A stretch of 64,000 nucleotides of DNA from Actinomycetota bacterium (GCA_030645495.1 JAUSLV010000011.1:437316-501315), one strand, 5' to 3'. Numbered from the stretch's first letter, positions 8,875 to 17,225 are shown. Made by a program: numbers and translations. The notes: a model not told the origin generated them from the letters alone.

Positions 8875-9120
8875 ATGAAGGTCTGGATCGACCAGGATCT
8901 GTGCACCGGTGACGGCCTGTGCGAGGAAATCGCCCCCGACGTGTTCACGCTGCTCGACGACGGCCTCGCCTACGTCAAGGAGGGCGACAAGGTCTACGCC
9001 ACGGCCAAGGGCAACGCCCAAGGTGCCGACGGCATGGCCAACATCCCCGACAACCGCCTCGATGCGGTCATCGAGAGCGCCGAAGAGTGCCCCGGTGAGT
9101 GCATCTTCATCGAGCCGTAG
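8875..9120 (+). CDS. Small iron-sulfur ferredoxin
   Basis: An 81-residue acidic electron carrier. It starts MKVWIDQDLC and has the Cys pattern of actinobacterial single-cluster ferredoxins: C10-x5-C16 near the N-terminus and C-P-x2-C (about 72 and 76) near the C-terminus. This would ligate a [3Fe-4S] or [4Fe-4S] cluster. Such ferredoxins commonly serve cytochrome P450s or other oxygenases, but no partner is encoded nearby. A strong ribosome-binding site fixes the start, and a perfect hairpin follows the stop, so the gene is monocistronic. It is divergent from arc. Confidence 0.9.
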   Translation: MKVWIDQDLCTGDGLCEEIAPDVFTLLDDGLAYVKEGDKVYATAKGNAQGADGMANIPDNRLDAVIESAEECPGECIFIEP

Positions 9121-9144
9121 GCAACTCAGCCTCACTCTGATCTG

Positions 9145-9178
9145 GAAGAGGAGCGGTCCGCGAGGGCCGCTCCTCTTC
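9145..9178 (+). terminator. Hairpin terminator after the ferredoxin gene
   Basis: Twelve perfectly paired bases (9145-9156 with 9167-9178), extendable inward to about 15 with one G-U pair, around a GCGA loop. It begins 25 nt after the stop codon. There is no T-run, as is common for terminators in high-GC actinomycetes. Confidence 0.65.
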
Positions 9179-9215
9179 GCGTCCCGGCGGTGACGCGGTG
9201 TGAGATGCTCTCGGA

Positions 9216-9923
9216 GTGAGCGCGGGGACTTCGCTGCCGGACGAGCTTCTCGATCGATTGTGCGAGGCGCACGCCAACGTGATCGTCGAACGAGCACCCG
9301 ACTGGTGGGCGTTGATCCTCCTCGCCTGCGACGTCGTCGGGGCAGGCGTCGAGTCGTCTGCTGCGGCAGAGTTGGCGGGGCTCCCTGCGACAGCCGGTCG
9401 ATCGGAGTGCGAGCCTGTGCTCCTCCAGATGCTGACCGACCTCGGGCTGCCACGGGTGCCCGATCACCCACGTGTGCTGCGGCACCTCGTCGCCGACGGC
9501 GACATCGACACAGTGTTGACGATGATGCCGCTTGCCGAGATCGCTGCGGCATGGCTGCGCCACTGGAGTCGTTCATCCGGTGAGAAGGGTGCCGACGATC
9601 CTGACCAGTGGGCCGATGACTTGTGGCGATCGCGGGCGTGGTACGAGGGCGCGAGGCCGCGCCTCGAGCTGGTCCTGGAGTTGATCCGCCAAGCCCAGAA
9701 CGACGCCGAGCTCAGACAGATCGCAGCGAGCTGCCTGGAGAATTGCATCTGCGAGGACGAAGCCACGCTGCAGTGGGTCGAGGAAGAAGCCGCCCTCTCC
9801 CCCAAGTTCCGGCAGGCACTCACGGGCGTGTGGGTGTACGACGTCCTGTCCCCGGCGTCGTTCCAGCGCGTGCAGCGAGCCGCCGGGGCCGAGCTGTCGA
9901 ACCCGCGCGGCCGACCCGACTGA
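9216..9923 (+). CDS. Uncharacterised protein, DUF6869-like C-terminus
   Basis: A 235-residue soluble, acidic protein read from the GTG at 9216. I do not recognise a function. The C-terminal third (WYEGARPRLELVLELIRQA, then helices ending in FRQALTGVW) has the spacing of the DUF6869 family, small helical proteins seen next to varied genes. The N-terminal part is probably a separate helical region. No signal peptide, membrane helix or catalytic motif is visible. It stands alone between the ferredoxin terminator and the convergent trmI operon. No TANNNT hexamer is correctly placed, so the exact start is uncertain. Confidence 0.7.
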   Translation: MSAGTSLPDELLDRLCEAHANVIVERAPDWWALILLACDVVGAGVESSAAAELAGLPATAGRSECEPVLLQMLTDLGLPRVPDHPRVLRHLVADGDIDTVLTMMPLAEIAAAWLRHWSRSSGEKGADDPDQWADDLWRSRAWYEGARPRLELVLELIRQAQNDAELRQIAASCLENCICEDEATLQWVEEEAALSPKFRQALTGVWVYDVLSPASFQRVQRAAGAELSNPRGRPD

Positions 9924-10033
9924 CGGCTCCGGCCAATTCGAAATCGGAACGACGAGACGAGACAGAACATGCCCCGCCTTGATCGGCACCGGCCCGGCAC
10001 GCCGTCGCGTCTTGCGGGCAGTGGTGCGGTGGC

Positions 10034-10804
10034 TCAGCCGAGGAAGCGGCCGACAGTGAGGAAGGCGGTGTGAGCGACCATACGGTGGTCGGGGCGCACT
10101 GCCTGGCCCTCGATGTACCAGCCGCGGTGCAGCACTTCCAGCGTGCGCGTGCCACTCCATGCGCGTGTGGCCATCGCCTCGCGGGTCTGCACGGCCTGCG
10201 TGATCGACGGGGTGTACGCCAACAGGATGCCGCCGGGGCGCAACGCCTCCATCGCGTGCGGCACCACCTGCCACGGCTCGGGCAGATCGAGCACCACCCG
10301 GTCGAGGTCGCGTTCGGCGATACCTGCGTACGCGTCGCCCAGGCGCGCGTCGTAGCGGTCCATCACGCCCTCGCCGAGGAACGTGCGCACGTTGGCCTTC
10401 GCCCGGTTGAGGAAGTCTTCGCGGATCTCGTAGCCAACGATCTCGGCGCCGTAGCGCAGCATCGTCATGCTGAGCGCGCCCGACCCGAGGCCGCTCTCGA
10501 ACACGCGCACGCCGGGGCCGATGTCGGCCAGCATGCAGATCGGTGCCAGATCCTTGGGATAGATCACCTGCGCACCGCGCGGCATCTCCAGCACGAAGTC
10601 CTCCAGCGTGGGGCGCAGCGCGGTGTACGACGCTCCCTTCGTGCTCTTGAAAATCGTGCCTTCGGCGCGGTCCACCATCTCCGCATGCGGCACCAGGCCG
10701 GCGTGGGTGTGGAACTCGGCGCCCTCGGCGAGCGTGATCAGGTAGCGGCGCTGCTTGTTGTCGAGCAGCAGCACCTTGTCGCCGTAGGCGAACGGTCGGT
10801 TCAT
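10034..10804 (-). CDS. trmI: tRNA (adenine-58-N1)-methyltransferase TrmI
   Basis: TrmI makes m1A58 in the T-loop of tRNAs, usually as a tetramer. The 256-residue protein begins MNRPFAYGDKVLLLD and has the family's N-terminal beta domain. The SAM-binding fold follows, with motif I as VFESGLGSGALS, the acidic E of GYEIREDF, and the catalytic-loop DLPEPW. The ATG at 10804 overlaps the ttuA stop as ATGA, so translation is coupled. The order ttuB-ttuA-trmI unites 2-thiolation of position 54 with m1A58, two modifications that stack in the same loop. Mycobacterial homologues also lie near mpa. Confidence 0.95.
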   Translation of the reverse strand: MNRPFAYGDKVLLLDNKQRRYLITLAEGAEFHTHAGLVPHAEMVDRAEGTIFKSTKGASYTALRPTLEDFVLEMPRGAQVIYPKDLAPICMLADIGPGVRVFESGLGSGALSMTMLRYGAEIVGYEIREDFLNRAKANVRTFLGEGVMDRYDARLGDAYAGIAERDLDRVVLDLPEPWQVVPHAMEALRPGGILLAYTPSITQAVQTREAMATRAWSGTRTLEVLHRGWYIEGQAVRPDHRMVAHTAFLTVGRFLG

Positions 10805-11766
10805 CGTTTGCGTCCTTTTCCGAGTACCAGTTCCACCGGTACGGGTTCGTGTGCTGCAGCCTTTTCCGCCAAACGGCAGAACGCGCACAGGTCACCGGTG
10901 GTGGGCGCCCCGCACGACGTGCACTCCTGCAGCGTGTCGGTGGCGGCGGCCGTGATGCCGGTGAGCAGCGGCGCCATGTTGTCGAGGAAGTTGAGGTAGA
11001 AGGCGGCCTTGCTGCCGGGTGACTGCCGTTCGATCTCGTTGAGCGCCGCCTTGTAGGCCAGGTGCTTGTTGCCCACCGCCATCGGGCATTCCTCCACCAG
11101 GTAGTCGATACCGCGCACGATGCACCACGCCGCCATCTCGCGCTCGGTGAGGCGCACCAGCGGCTTCACCTTCTTGGGAAACCCGTTGCGGGCCGGCAGC
11201 ACCGGCAGTTGCCGGGCCAGGTATTCCACGTCCCAGCGCAGCGTGTTGCCGAACAGGACGGCTGCCTCGTCGTCGAGGTTGTGGCCGGTGACCAGCACCG
11301 TGTAGCCACCCTTGAGCGCCTCACTGTCGAACAGGTGGCGCTTGCTGATGCCGCACGCGCTGCACGGCACGCGCTTGGTGGCCCGCGATGCGGTGGGCAC
11401 GTCGTAGCCGTACTCGTCGCGCAGCGACACCTCGATGAGGCGCAGCCCGCGCGCGGTGGCGAAGTTGCGCGCATAGTCGGCCGACGTGTCGCTGTAGTCG
11501 CCGATGCCCAGGCCGATGTACAGCCCGTCGGCCTGGTACCCCAGCTCGACCAACAGGTCCCACACGGCGAGGCTGTCCTTACCGCCCGAAACCGCCACCA
11601 GCACCTTGTCGTCCTTCGAGAGCATCTCGAACTTCTCGATCGCCTTCACCACCTGCCGGCGACAGAGCTCGAGGAAGTGTTCCGCGCAGAAGTGCGCGTT
11701 GTGGCGTGGCAGGTCGATGATCGCCGGTGCCTTGCAGGTGCGGCACTTCGAGCCGACGGCCACCAT
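10801..11766 (-). CDS. ttuA: tRNA-5-methyluridine-54 2-sulfurtransferase-like protein (TtuA family)
   Basis: TtuA-type enzymes adenylate and thiolate U54 of tRNA. The 321-residue chain has an N-terminal zinc finger (C8-x2-C11 with HFCAEH), a PP-loop SGGKDS at 60-65, and the three Cys expected to hold a catalytic [4Fe-4S] cluster (C135 and C138 in PCSACG, C227 in EECP). A C-terminal zinc finger (CTSCG and CAFC) completes the architecture. This arrangement fits TtuA/CTU1 rather than TtcA, which lacks the terminal fingers. The start ATG overlaps the stop of the adjacent sulfur-carrier gene as TGATG, and the stop overlaps trmI. It has not been shown which tRNA position is modified in this organism. 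Confidence 0.88.
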   Translation of the reverse strand: MVAVGSKCRTCKAPAIIDLPRHNAHFCAEHFLELCRRQVVKAIEKFEMLSKDDKVLVAVSGGKDSLAVWDLLVELGYQADGLYIGLGIGDYSDTSADYARNFATARGLRLIEVSLRDEYGYDVPTASRATKRVPCSACGISKRHLFDSEALKGGYTVLVTGHNLDDEAAVLFGNTLRWDVEYLARQLPVLPARNGFPKKVKPLVRLTEREMAAWCIVRGIDYLVEECPMAVGNKHLAYKAALNEIERQSPGSKAAFYLNFLDNMAPLLTGITAAATDTLQECTSCGAPTTGDLCAFCRLAEKAAAHEPVPVELVLGKGRKR

Positions 11767-11963
11767 CAGGCACCGCCGGAGATGACCGGGCGGATCTCCA
11801 CCACATCGTCGTCGGTGAGGTCGGCATCGCCGGGCACGAGCGTGCCGTTGCGGATCACGAGGTGCGACTCGCGCGGCAGGTCCAGCTGGGCCAGCAGCGC
11901 GTTCACCGAGCGCTTGCCCTCGATGGTGAGTTCGCGCGTTGGGTTGCGCAGCAGCACCTTCAT
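11766..11963 (-). CDS. ttuB: MoaD/ThiS-type sulfur carrier (TtuB-like)
   Basis: A 65-residue beta-grasp protein: a beta-hairpin (KVLLRNPTRELTIEG), a helix (SVNALLAQLDL) and a C-terminal strand ending in Gly-Gly-Ala. Such carriers are activated at a C-terminal Gly-Gly to a thiocarboxylate that donates sulfur. Overlap with the thiotransferase gene makes it the likely donor for tRNA thiolation (TtuB role). The extra Ala after Gly-Gly is unusual, because activation needs a free terminal Gly. Either a protease trims it or the carrier works differently. No activating E1-like enzyme (TtuC/MoeB) is encoded in the window. Confidence 0.85.
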   Translation of the reverse strand: MKVLLRNPTRELTIEGKRSVNALLAQLDLPRESHLVIRNGTLVPGDADLTDDDVVEIRPVISGGA

Positions 11964-12021
11964 CGTGTCGTTCCCTCCCTGGGCATCGCCACAGTGTGCC
12001 GGGGATGGCGACAGAACCCGC

Positions 12022-12279
12022 TCAGCGGGTGCGCGCCGCAGCCCGGCGTTGCTGGCGCGTGGGCGGCCGCAGCGCAGTGATCTGCAGGGTCTGGCCGGCC
12101 ACCAGCTTCTCGGTGGTGAGCACTCGCTCCTGCCGACCGGCGAACCGCTTCAACAGACGGGGTCCCCACACGACGGCACCCACGACCATCCAGCCACGGC
12201 TGCCACCGAACACGCCTTTGTAGAGCGCATTGCGGCGCAACAGCACTGTCGGCGACAGCAACGAGCGCTTGGTGGCCAC
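12022..12279 (-). CDS. Small basic protein of unknown function
   Basis: An 85-residue, Arg/Lys-rich protein from the GTG at 12279, two bases after the stop of the upstream membrane-protein gene. A mildly hydrophobic stretch (GWMVVGAVVWGPRLL, about 29-43) could touch a membrane; the C-terminus is strongly basic. I do not recognise a family. It belongs to a run of three tightly spaced minus-strand genes that also encodes a single-pass and a two-pass membrane protein, so it may be part of the same envelope-associated unit. ttuB begins 58 nt downstream and may share the transcript. Confidence 0.65.
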   Translation of the reverse strand: MATKRSLLSPTVLLRRNALYKGVFGGSRGWMVVGAVVWGPRLLKRFAGRQERVLTTEKLVAGQTLQITALRPPTRQQRRAAARTR

Positions 12280-12281
12280 GG

Positions 12282-12488
12282 TCAGAGCCGACGAATTTCG
12301 ACGAACGTGGTCTTCTGCTTGCCGGAGCGCTTGCCGAGCAGGAAGAAGATGATCAGCAGCACGACGCCGCCGACCGTCACCAGCGTGACGATGGTCTGCT
12401 TCTTGTCCTCGATCTTGCCCTGCCAACCATCCTGGGCCGCCTTGAACTTGGCCTCGAGATCGTCGCGGGTGATGCGTGGCTGGGCCAT
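12282..12488 (-). CDS. Small single-pass membrane protein
   Basis: A 68-residue protein with a charged, amphipathic N-terminal part (MAQPRITRDDLEAKFKA), one clear membrane helix (about 31-51, VTLVTVGGVVLLIIFFLLG) and a short basic tail. The start lies one base after the stop of the Holin-X-like gene, so they are co-translated. Small proteins of this design accompany Holin-X genes in actinomycetes, but no function is established. Confidence 0.75.
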   Translation of the reverse strand: MAQPRITRDDLEAKFKAAQDGWQGKIEDKKQTIVTLVTVGGVVLLIIFFLLGKRSGKQKTTFVEIRRL

Positions 12489-12489
12489 G

Positions 12490-12846
12490 TCAGGACTGCT
12501 CCTTGTTCAGGGGCTTCTTGTTGATGCGGGAGACTGCGAGGACGGCAACGACCATGCAGAACAGCAGGCCGAACGCGTAGGGCAGCAGCGCCATCCAGCG
12601 GCCCTGGAACGTGTCGGCCCACTCGGTCTGGATGAGGCGCAGGAGGCCGAGCACCAAGAACGCAGTGCCGCCACCGATCAACAGCGCACCGGCGATGCCG
12701 AGGCCGATCCAGCGGGCTGCGCCCGCCAGCGGAGTACGCAACTCCTGGTTGGCGTAGTCCTTGACGAGCTGCACGAGCTCGCCGACCTGGCCACCGGAGG
12801 CACCGGCCTTCGTGTCGCGCGTGGGGTTGAAGTCCTTCTCGGGCAC
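12490..12846 (-). CDS. Actinobacterial Holin-X-like (phage holin superfamily III) membrane protein
   Basis: A 118-residue protein with a soluble N-terminus, an amphipathic VGELVQLVKDYANQELRTP segment and two membrane helices (about 45-70 and 85-108). The pattern matches the putative Actinobacterial Holin-X/DUF1469 group. Despite the name these are chromosomal envelope proteins, and nothing here suggests a prophage or lysis role. Start is the GTG at 12846. It heads a three-gene minus-strand run. Confidence 0.72.
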   Translation of the reverse strand: MPEKDFNPTRDTKAGASGGQVGELVQLVKDYANQELRTPLAGAARWIGLGIAGALLIGGGTAFLVLGLLRLIQTEWADTFQGRWMALLPYAFGLLFCMVVAVLAVSRINKKPLNKEQS

Positions 12847-12911
12847 GCCATATGTGTAGCACGCGACCGGGCCGATCCCCTACCGTTCAGGCCGGAAAGA
12901 TGGCCGGACGG

Positions 12912-13529
12912 TCAATCCTGCAGGCGGAAGGCGAGCACGTCGTCGACGGTGTCGAGCATCTCCTCCAGCAGTGCGAGCCGTTCGCCGGGGCCACTCGCAC
13001 ACAGCAGCCGCTGACGGTCGAGATCCGCCAACGGCGCCAACCCACCCAGCTGGAACGTGGCCACAGTGGCATCGGCGCTGAGCGCCATGTCGGGGTCGGC
13101 GACCGGGTCGCCCAGCTGCAAGGCCACGCTCGCGGCCCGGCGAACGCGCGTGACCACGGTCTGCAACCGCTGCTCGTCGACCGCGAGCGTCGCGTCGTCG
13201 GGCCAGTCGTCCACGTCGGCGTACGGGTACGGGTTGTCGGGCAGCCATTCGCGTACCCGAATGCGGCGGCCCACGCCGGCAATGACGGCGTACGGCCCAT
13301 CGTCCGTTTCCGACACCCGCAACATGCGGGCCACAGCACCGACGCCGGAGCGCACATCGCCGCCACCGACTTCCCGGCCACGTTCGATCATCACGACACC
13401 GAACTCGGGTTCGGCGGCAGCGAGGCAGTCGCGGACGAGCGCCCGGTAGCGCGGCTCGAAGACGTGCAGCGTGAGCACGGAACCGGGCAAGCTCGCCGAA
13501 CCGAGAGGGAACATGGGCATCGGTGCCAC
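12912..13529 (-). CDS. LON substrate-binding domain protein
   Basis: A 205-residue protein corresponding to the N-terminal PUA-like domain of Lon (PF02190) without the ATPase or protease. The family features are PMFPLGSASLPGSVLTLHVFE at the start, then the EPRYRALVRDCL helix and FGVVMIERGREVGGGD. Stand-alone LON domains may bind unfolded or specific proteins, but no substrate is known for this group. The GTG at 13529 is supported by TAGGGT 7 nt upstream. Confidence 0.9.
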   Translation of the reverse strand: MAPMPMFPLGSASLPGSVLTLHVFEPRYRALVRDCLAAAEPEFGVVMIERGREVGGGDVRSGVGAVARMLRVSETDDGPYAVIAGVGRRIRVREWLPDNPYPYADVDDWPDDATLAVDEQRLQTVVTRVRRAASVALQLGDPVADPDMALSADATVATFQLGGLAPLADLDRQRLLCASGPGERLALLEEMLDTVDDVLAFRLQD

Positions 13530-13536
13530 GAGGGCG

Positions 13537-13542
13537 ACCCTA
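13537..13542 (-). promoter_or_regulatory. -10-like TAGGGT of the LON-domain gene
   Basis: TAGGGT on the minus strand ends 7 nt before the GTG start. It lies in the 28 nt between this gene and dacB, so the LON-domain gene can be transcribed independently. Confidence 0.45.
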
Positions 13543-13557
13543 CCGCTGAGACGCCGC

Positions 13558-15009
13558 TCAGCGCGGAGCGAGGTCGGATGCGCTGGGTGCCGAGGCGTAG
13601 TCGCCGAGGATCGTGGCGAACAGGTCCCAGATCGGTCGGTAGTTGGCCTGCTCGGCGATCTGCGGCCCGTTGAGCATCAGCACGAACTCCACCTCACCAC
13701 CGTCCAGCGGGATGTACCCGGCCAGGGTCTTGGCACCGGGCTTACCCCCGACACCGTCCTGGTAGTTGTACAACGTGCCGGTCTTGGCCCGGATGATGCC
13801 GCTGAGCGGTTGCCCCTCGGCGAACGCGTCGGCCAATGTGCCGCCGGGCTTGCCGCCGATCGCCAACCCTTGGCCCACGTAGTCCGTCACCGAGCCGTGC
13901 TGCAACACCGCCATCAGTGCGGCGCAGGTGAGCCGGTTGTCGTCGGACAGCCCCGATCCGTCGACGAGGGTGACGCCGTCCATCGGGACACCCCAGTCCT
14001 CCAACGTGGCTTCCACGACGGCCAGCCCGTCCAGTCGGGTGCCGGAACCACTCTTCGCGAGGCCCAACTCCTTGAGGATCATCTCCGCGGTGTTGTTGTC
14101 GCTGGTGGTGAGCATCTCGGCCAACACCAGTGGCAGCGGGTTCGACTGCACCTGGGCGATCGTGGTGGAACTGGCGGAGGCACCCGCACTGCCACCGTCG
14201 TTGATGAACACACCGCGCTCCTTCAGCAGCGCGGTGAACACCCGCGCTGCGCCCTGCGCCGGGTCGTTGGCCGCCACTGTCAGCGACTCGCGTGAGTCGT
14301 TGACGAGGAGGCCGGAGATCGGGCCGCCCTCCACGAACTTGAGATCGTCGGTCCAGGTGGGTGAGTACCACTCGTCGTCGTAGCGCGAGGCATCGCCCAC
14401 GACCTGCCCCTGCACGGCACGCACCCCGGCCGCGACGACGGCGTCGGCGAGGCGCTCGATCTGGGTGACGTTGAACGGCGGGTAATTCGGGTTCGGCCCG
14501 TTCCACCACGAACTGCTGAGCACCGGGTCGCCGCCACCGACCAGGAACAAGTCGCCCGCCACCACGCCGTTCTCGCCCACTTCGCCGTGCACCTCCGTGG
14601 TGTACACGAAGTCGGGGCCGAGCACCTCCAACGCAACCGCCGCCACGAGCAGCTTCACCGTGCTCGCCGGCCGCAGTGAGAGGTCGTCGTTCTTGCCGGC
14701 GATCTGCTTGCCGTTGACCGCGATGGCCACGCACGACGAGTCGTCGATCGTGTCGACCAGCTGCGGCAGCGCCGCGACCAACGCCGCCTCGTTGGCCGCC
14801 ACGGACAGCACTGCCGGCGCGCGCCGCACCGACAGCAACGGCGTGGTCATCACGCCCGGCGTGACGGCCGGTGCCGAGCTGCCCAGCGCGACGTTCACCT
14901 CGGCCGGCTGCAACGAATCGGCCACGCGCCAGATGCTGCCCAGTGCCAACGCCGGCACGAGCGCGAAGATCACCAGCGCGGGGTAGGGATTGCGCCGCCT
15001 CGGGGGCAT
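13558..15009 (-). CDS. dacB: D-alanyl-D-alanine carboxypeptidase/endopeptidase (PBP4, peptidase S13)
   Basis: A 483-residue class C penicillin-binding protein that trims stem peptides or cleaves cross-links in peptidoglycan. The N-terminal hydrophobic segment (about 11-25, after PPRRRNPYP) acts as a signal anchor. Three active-site motifs are intact: SxxK as STVK at 116-119, SxN as SDN in MLTTSDNNTAE, and KTG in RAKTGTL. The long insertion between the first two motifs is typical of S13 enzymes. The ATG at 15009 overlaps the stop of the upstream acyl-CoA synthetase as TGATG, an odd functional pairing that implies co-translation. Confidence 0.93.
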   Translation of the reverse strand: MPPRRRNPYPALVIFALVPALALGSIWRVADSLQPAEVNVALGSSAPAVTPGVMTTPLLSVRRAPAVLSVAANEAALVAALPQLVDTIDDSSCVAIAVNGKQIAGKNDDLSLRPASTVKLLVAAVALEVLGPDFVYTTEVHGEVGENGVVAGDLFLVGGGDPVLSSSWWNGPNPNYPPFNVTQIERLADAVVAAGVRAVQGQVVGDASRYDDEWYSPTWTDDLKFVEGGPISGLLVNDSRESLTVAANDPAQGAARVFTALLKERGVFINDGGSAGASASSTTIAQVQSNPLPLVLAEMLTTSDNNTAEMILKELGLAKSGSGTRLDGLAVVEATLEDWGVPMDGVTLVDGSGLSDDNRLTCAALMAVLQHGSVTDYVGQGLAIGGKPGGTLADAFAEGQPLSGIIRAKTGTLYNYQDGVGGKPGAKTLAGYIPLDGGEVEFVLMLNGPQIAEQANYRPIWDLFATILGDYASAPSASDLAPR

Positions 15010-17168
15010 CAGCCAAGCCCTCGACGAGCGCGGAACTGCGCGTACTGCCACAGGTGCCCCAGCGCGGTGACGGCACGGTTGCCGCTGGCGTAGCACAGCC
15101 GCCCCGACGCTCGTACGGCGCGCGGGCCGGGGTTGTCGGGGTCGGCAACGCCCAACTCGGTGGCGCACAGGATCGGCTTGCCGTAGCGCTGCGACAGCTC
15201 GGCGGCGGCCTCGGCGAACCGCTCGTCCTGACGCTCGTGGTAGGCGACGATGCGCTCGAGGCCGTGGTCGGGGTAGAACCGACCTTCCTTCATGAGGCGC
15301 GCCTGGTTGCTCTGGATGCCCAACCCGATGTAGATGATCGCGTCGACCGCGGGGTGTGCCGCGATCATCTCCATGACCTCCGGAATCGTGTCGCGGGTTT
15401 CGCCGCCGGCGCAGTCCACCGGGTTGTTGTGGCTCCAGCGTGCCGGCAGCTTCGTGTCGAGCTGCGCCTTCAGATCGTCGGGCAGGGCCATCAGCTCGAT
15501 GCGCCCCTCGCGCACGATCGCGTCGCTGGTGACCACGCCCCAGCCACCCGCCGTGGTGAGCACCACGGTGTTGGGCCCCTTCGGCAGCGGCTGTGTGGCG
15601 AACGTTGCCGCCGCCTCAAACGCCTCTTCCACCGTGACGGCGCGAGTGACGCCCGCCTGCTGGCAGGCACCGTCGAACACCTTGTCGTTGGCGGCCAGTG
15701 CGCCGGTGTGGCTGGCGGCGGCCTTCGCGCCGCCCTCGGTGGCGCCGCCCTTCACCAGCACCAGCGGCTTGCGAGCAGCGACGGAGGCGAAGCGCTCGAT
15801 GAGCGCGCGCCCATCGGCGATGCCTTCGACATAGGCCAACGACACGGCCGTGGCGTCGTCGTCGGCGTACCAGTCGAGGTAGTCGGCAGGCGTGACGGCG
15901 GCAGCATTACCGGCCGAGACCGCGCGGCTGATGCCGACCCCGTACTGGCGAGCGTAGTTGAGGAAGCTGCTGACGAAGTTGCCGCTCTGGCTGGCCACCG
16001 CGATGCGGCCGGCGGGCGGATACGGCGCGACGATCTGCGCGCAGAGGTTGGCGGGTGTGCTCACTACGCCCTGCCCGTTGGGGCCGGCCAGCAGGATCCC
16101 GAGCTCGTCGGCCAGCGCCACGAGGGCGGCCTCGGCGGCGCGGCCTTCCTCACCCGCCTCACCGTAACCCGCACTCGTGAGGAACGCAGCCTTCACACCC
16201 TTGGCCGCGCAGGCCCGCAGCAGCGCCGGGTTGGCGCCCGCAGGCGTGCACACGAACACGAGGTCGATCTGCCCGTCGGGCAGTTGGTCGACGTCGGCGA
16301 CCGTGCGGATGCCCAGCACCTCTTCGCCCTGCAGGTTCGTGCCGAACACCGCTCCGGCGTAGCCCGAGGCCAGCAGGTTGTGCAGGCTGACGAAGCCGAA
16401 CTTGCCCGGGTGCGACGACGCGCCGGCGACGAGCACGCCCTTGGGCTGGAACAAGGCGCGGAACTGCGCATCGGTGGGTCGCGGCCGGTGGACGGTACCC
16501 ACCGTGGACGGCTCACCGATCTCGACGAGCGCGTCGACCGCGACCGGCGCACCGGCGGCGCTGATGATCAACGGGTTGACATCGACGCTCGCCACGTCGG
16601 GGCGAGCCGAAGCCAGCGCCGACAACCCCAGCAACACCTGTGCCAGCGCAGCGCGATCCACCGCCGCCTCGCCACGGAACTCGCCCAGTAACTTCTGCGT
16701 GGCCAGGCCATCGATCATCTCGCCGGCGTCGATCGGCGACAGGGGAACCGGACGGAACACGACGTCGGCCAATGCCTCGGCCAGCACGCCTCCGACACCG
16801 AGCATCACGTTGGCACCGAACTGCGGGTCGCGTACGACACCGGCGATCAACTCCCGGTTGCCGCTGATCATCGGCGCAACGAGCACGGTGACAGGGCCGT
16901 CCGCGGGCGTCGCCTTGGCCAGCAGTTCGGCTGCTGCCGCCTCTACCGACGATGCGTCACCCAGCCGCAGCTTCACCAGCCCGCGCTCGGTCTTGTGCGC
17001 GATCGCATCGCCACACAGCTTGGCCACCACGGGAAAGCCCATCTGCGCGGCAGCAGTCGCCGCATCAGCCGCGGTGGCGACCTCCTGCTCGGGCGCCATC
17101 GGCACGCCGTACTGCCGCAGCAGTGCCTTGGAATCGGATTCGGACAGAGTACGGCCAGCGGAATTCAT
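15009..17168 (-). CDS. NDP-forming acyl-CoA synthetase (acetate--CoA ligase family), ATP-grasp at the N-terminus
   Basis: A 719-residue fusion of the ADP-forming acyl-CoA synthetase superfamily. Domain order is ATP-grasp first (about 1-235, with GFPVVAKLCGDAIAHKTERG), then a CoA-binding Rossmann domain (GVLVAGASSHPGKFG) and succinyl-CoA-ligase-like domains. The phosphorylated His is expected in the AASHTGALAANDKVF segment. Enzymes of this type interconvert acyl-CoA + ADP + Pi with acid + ATP + CoA; the substrate cannot be read from sequence. The ATG at 17168 is preceded by TACCGT 7 nt upstream. Confidence 0.9.
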   Translation of the reverse strand: MNSAGRTLSESDSKALLRQYGVPMAPEQEVATAADAATAAAQMGFPVVAKLCGDAIAHKTERGLVKLRLGDASSVEAAAAELLAKATPADGPVTVLVAPMISGNRELIAGVVRDPQFGANVMLGVGGVLAEALADVVFRPVPLSPIDAGEMIDGLATQKLLGEFRGEAAVDRAALAQVLLGLSALASARPDVASVDVNPLIISAAGAPVAVDALVEIGEPSTVGTVHRPRPTDAQFRALFQPKGVLVAGASSHPGKFGFVSLHNLLASGYAGAVFGTNLQGEEVLGIRTVADVDQLPDGQIDLVFVCTPAGANPALLRACAAKGVKAAFLTSAGYGEAGEEGRAAEAALVALADELGILLAGPNGQGVVSTPANLCAQIVAPYPPAGRIAVASQSGNFVSSFLNYARQYGVGISRAVSAGNAAAVTPADYLDWYADDDATAVSLAYVEGIADGRALIERFASVAARKPLVLVKGGATEGGAKAAASHTGALAANDKVFDGACQQAGVTRAVTVEEAFEAAATFATQPLPKGPNTVVLTTAGGWGVVTSDAIVREGRIELMALPDDLKAQLDTKLPARWSHNNPVDCAGGETRDTIPEVMEMIAAHPAVDAIIYIGLGIQSNQARLMKEGRFYPDHGLERIVAYHERQDERFAEAAAELSQRYGKPILCATELGVADPDNPGPRAVRASGRLCYASGNRAVTALGHLWQYAQFRARRGLG

Positions 17169-17175
17169 CGCTGCC

Positions 17176-17181
17176 ACGGTA
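17176..17181 (-). promoter_or_regulatory. -10-like TACCGT of the acyl-CoA synthetase-dacB unit
   Basis: TACCGT on the minus strand ends 7 nt before the ATG, giving a leaderless start for the two-gene operon. Confidence 0.45.
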
Positions 17182-17225
17182 GCCAACCCAACCCTTTGCG
17201 GGCTGGACACCCCGAAGGTTTCGCG

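Noticed and set aside
9924..10033. Possible regulatory RNA between the DUF6869-like gene and trmI
   Set aside because: A convergent 110-nt gap with no convincing stem or conserved motif visible by eye.
12490..12846. Holin-like gene as evidence for a prophage
   Set aside because: No endolysin, capsid, integrase or attachment site is nearby, and Holin-X proteins are normal chromosomal genes in actinomycetes.
11062..13014. 650-codon plus-strand frame spanning ttuA to the LON-domain region
   Set aside because: It runs opposite five well-supported minus-strand genes and across intergenic gaps, so it is a high-GC artefact.
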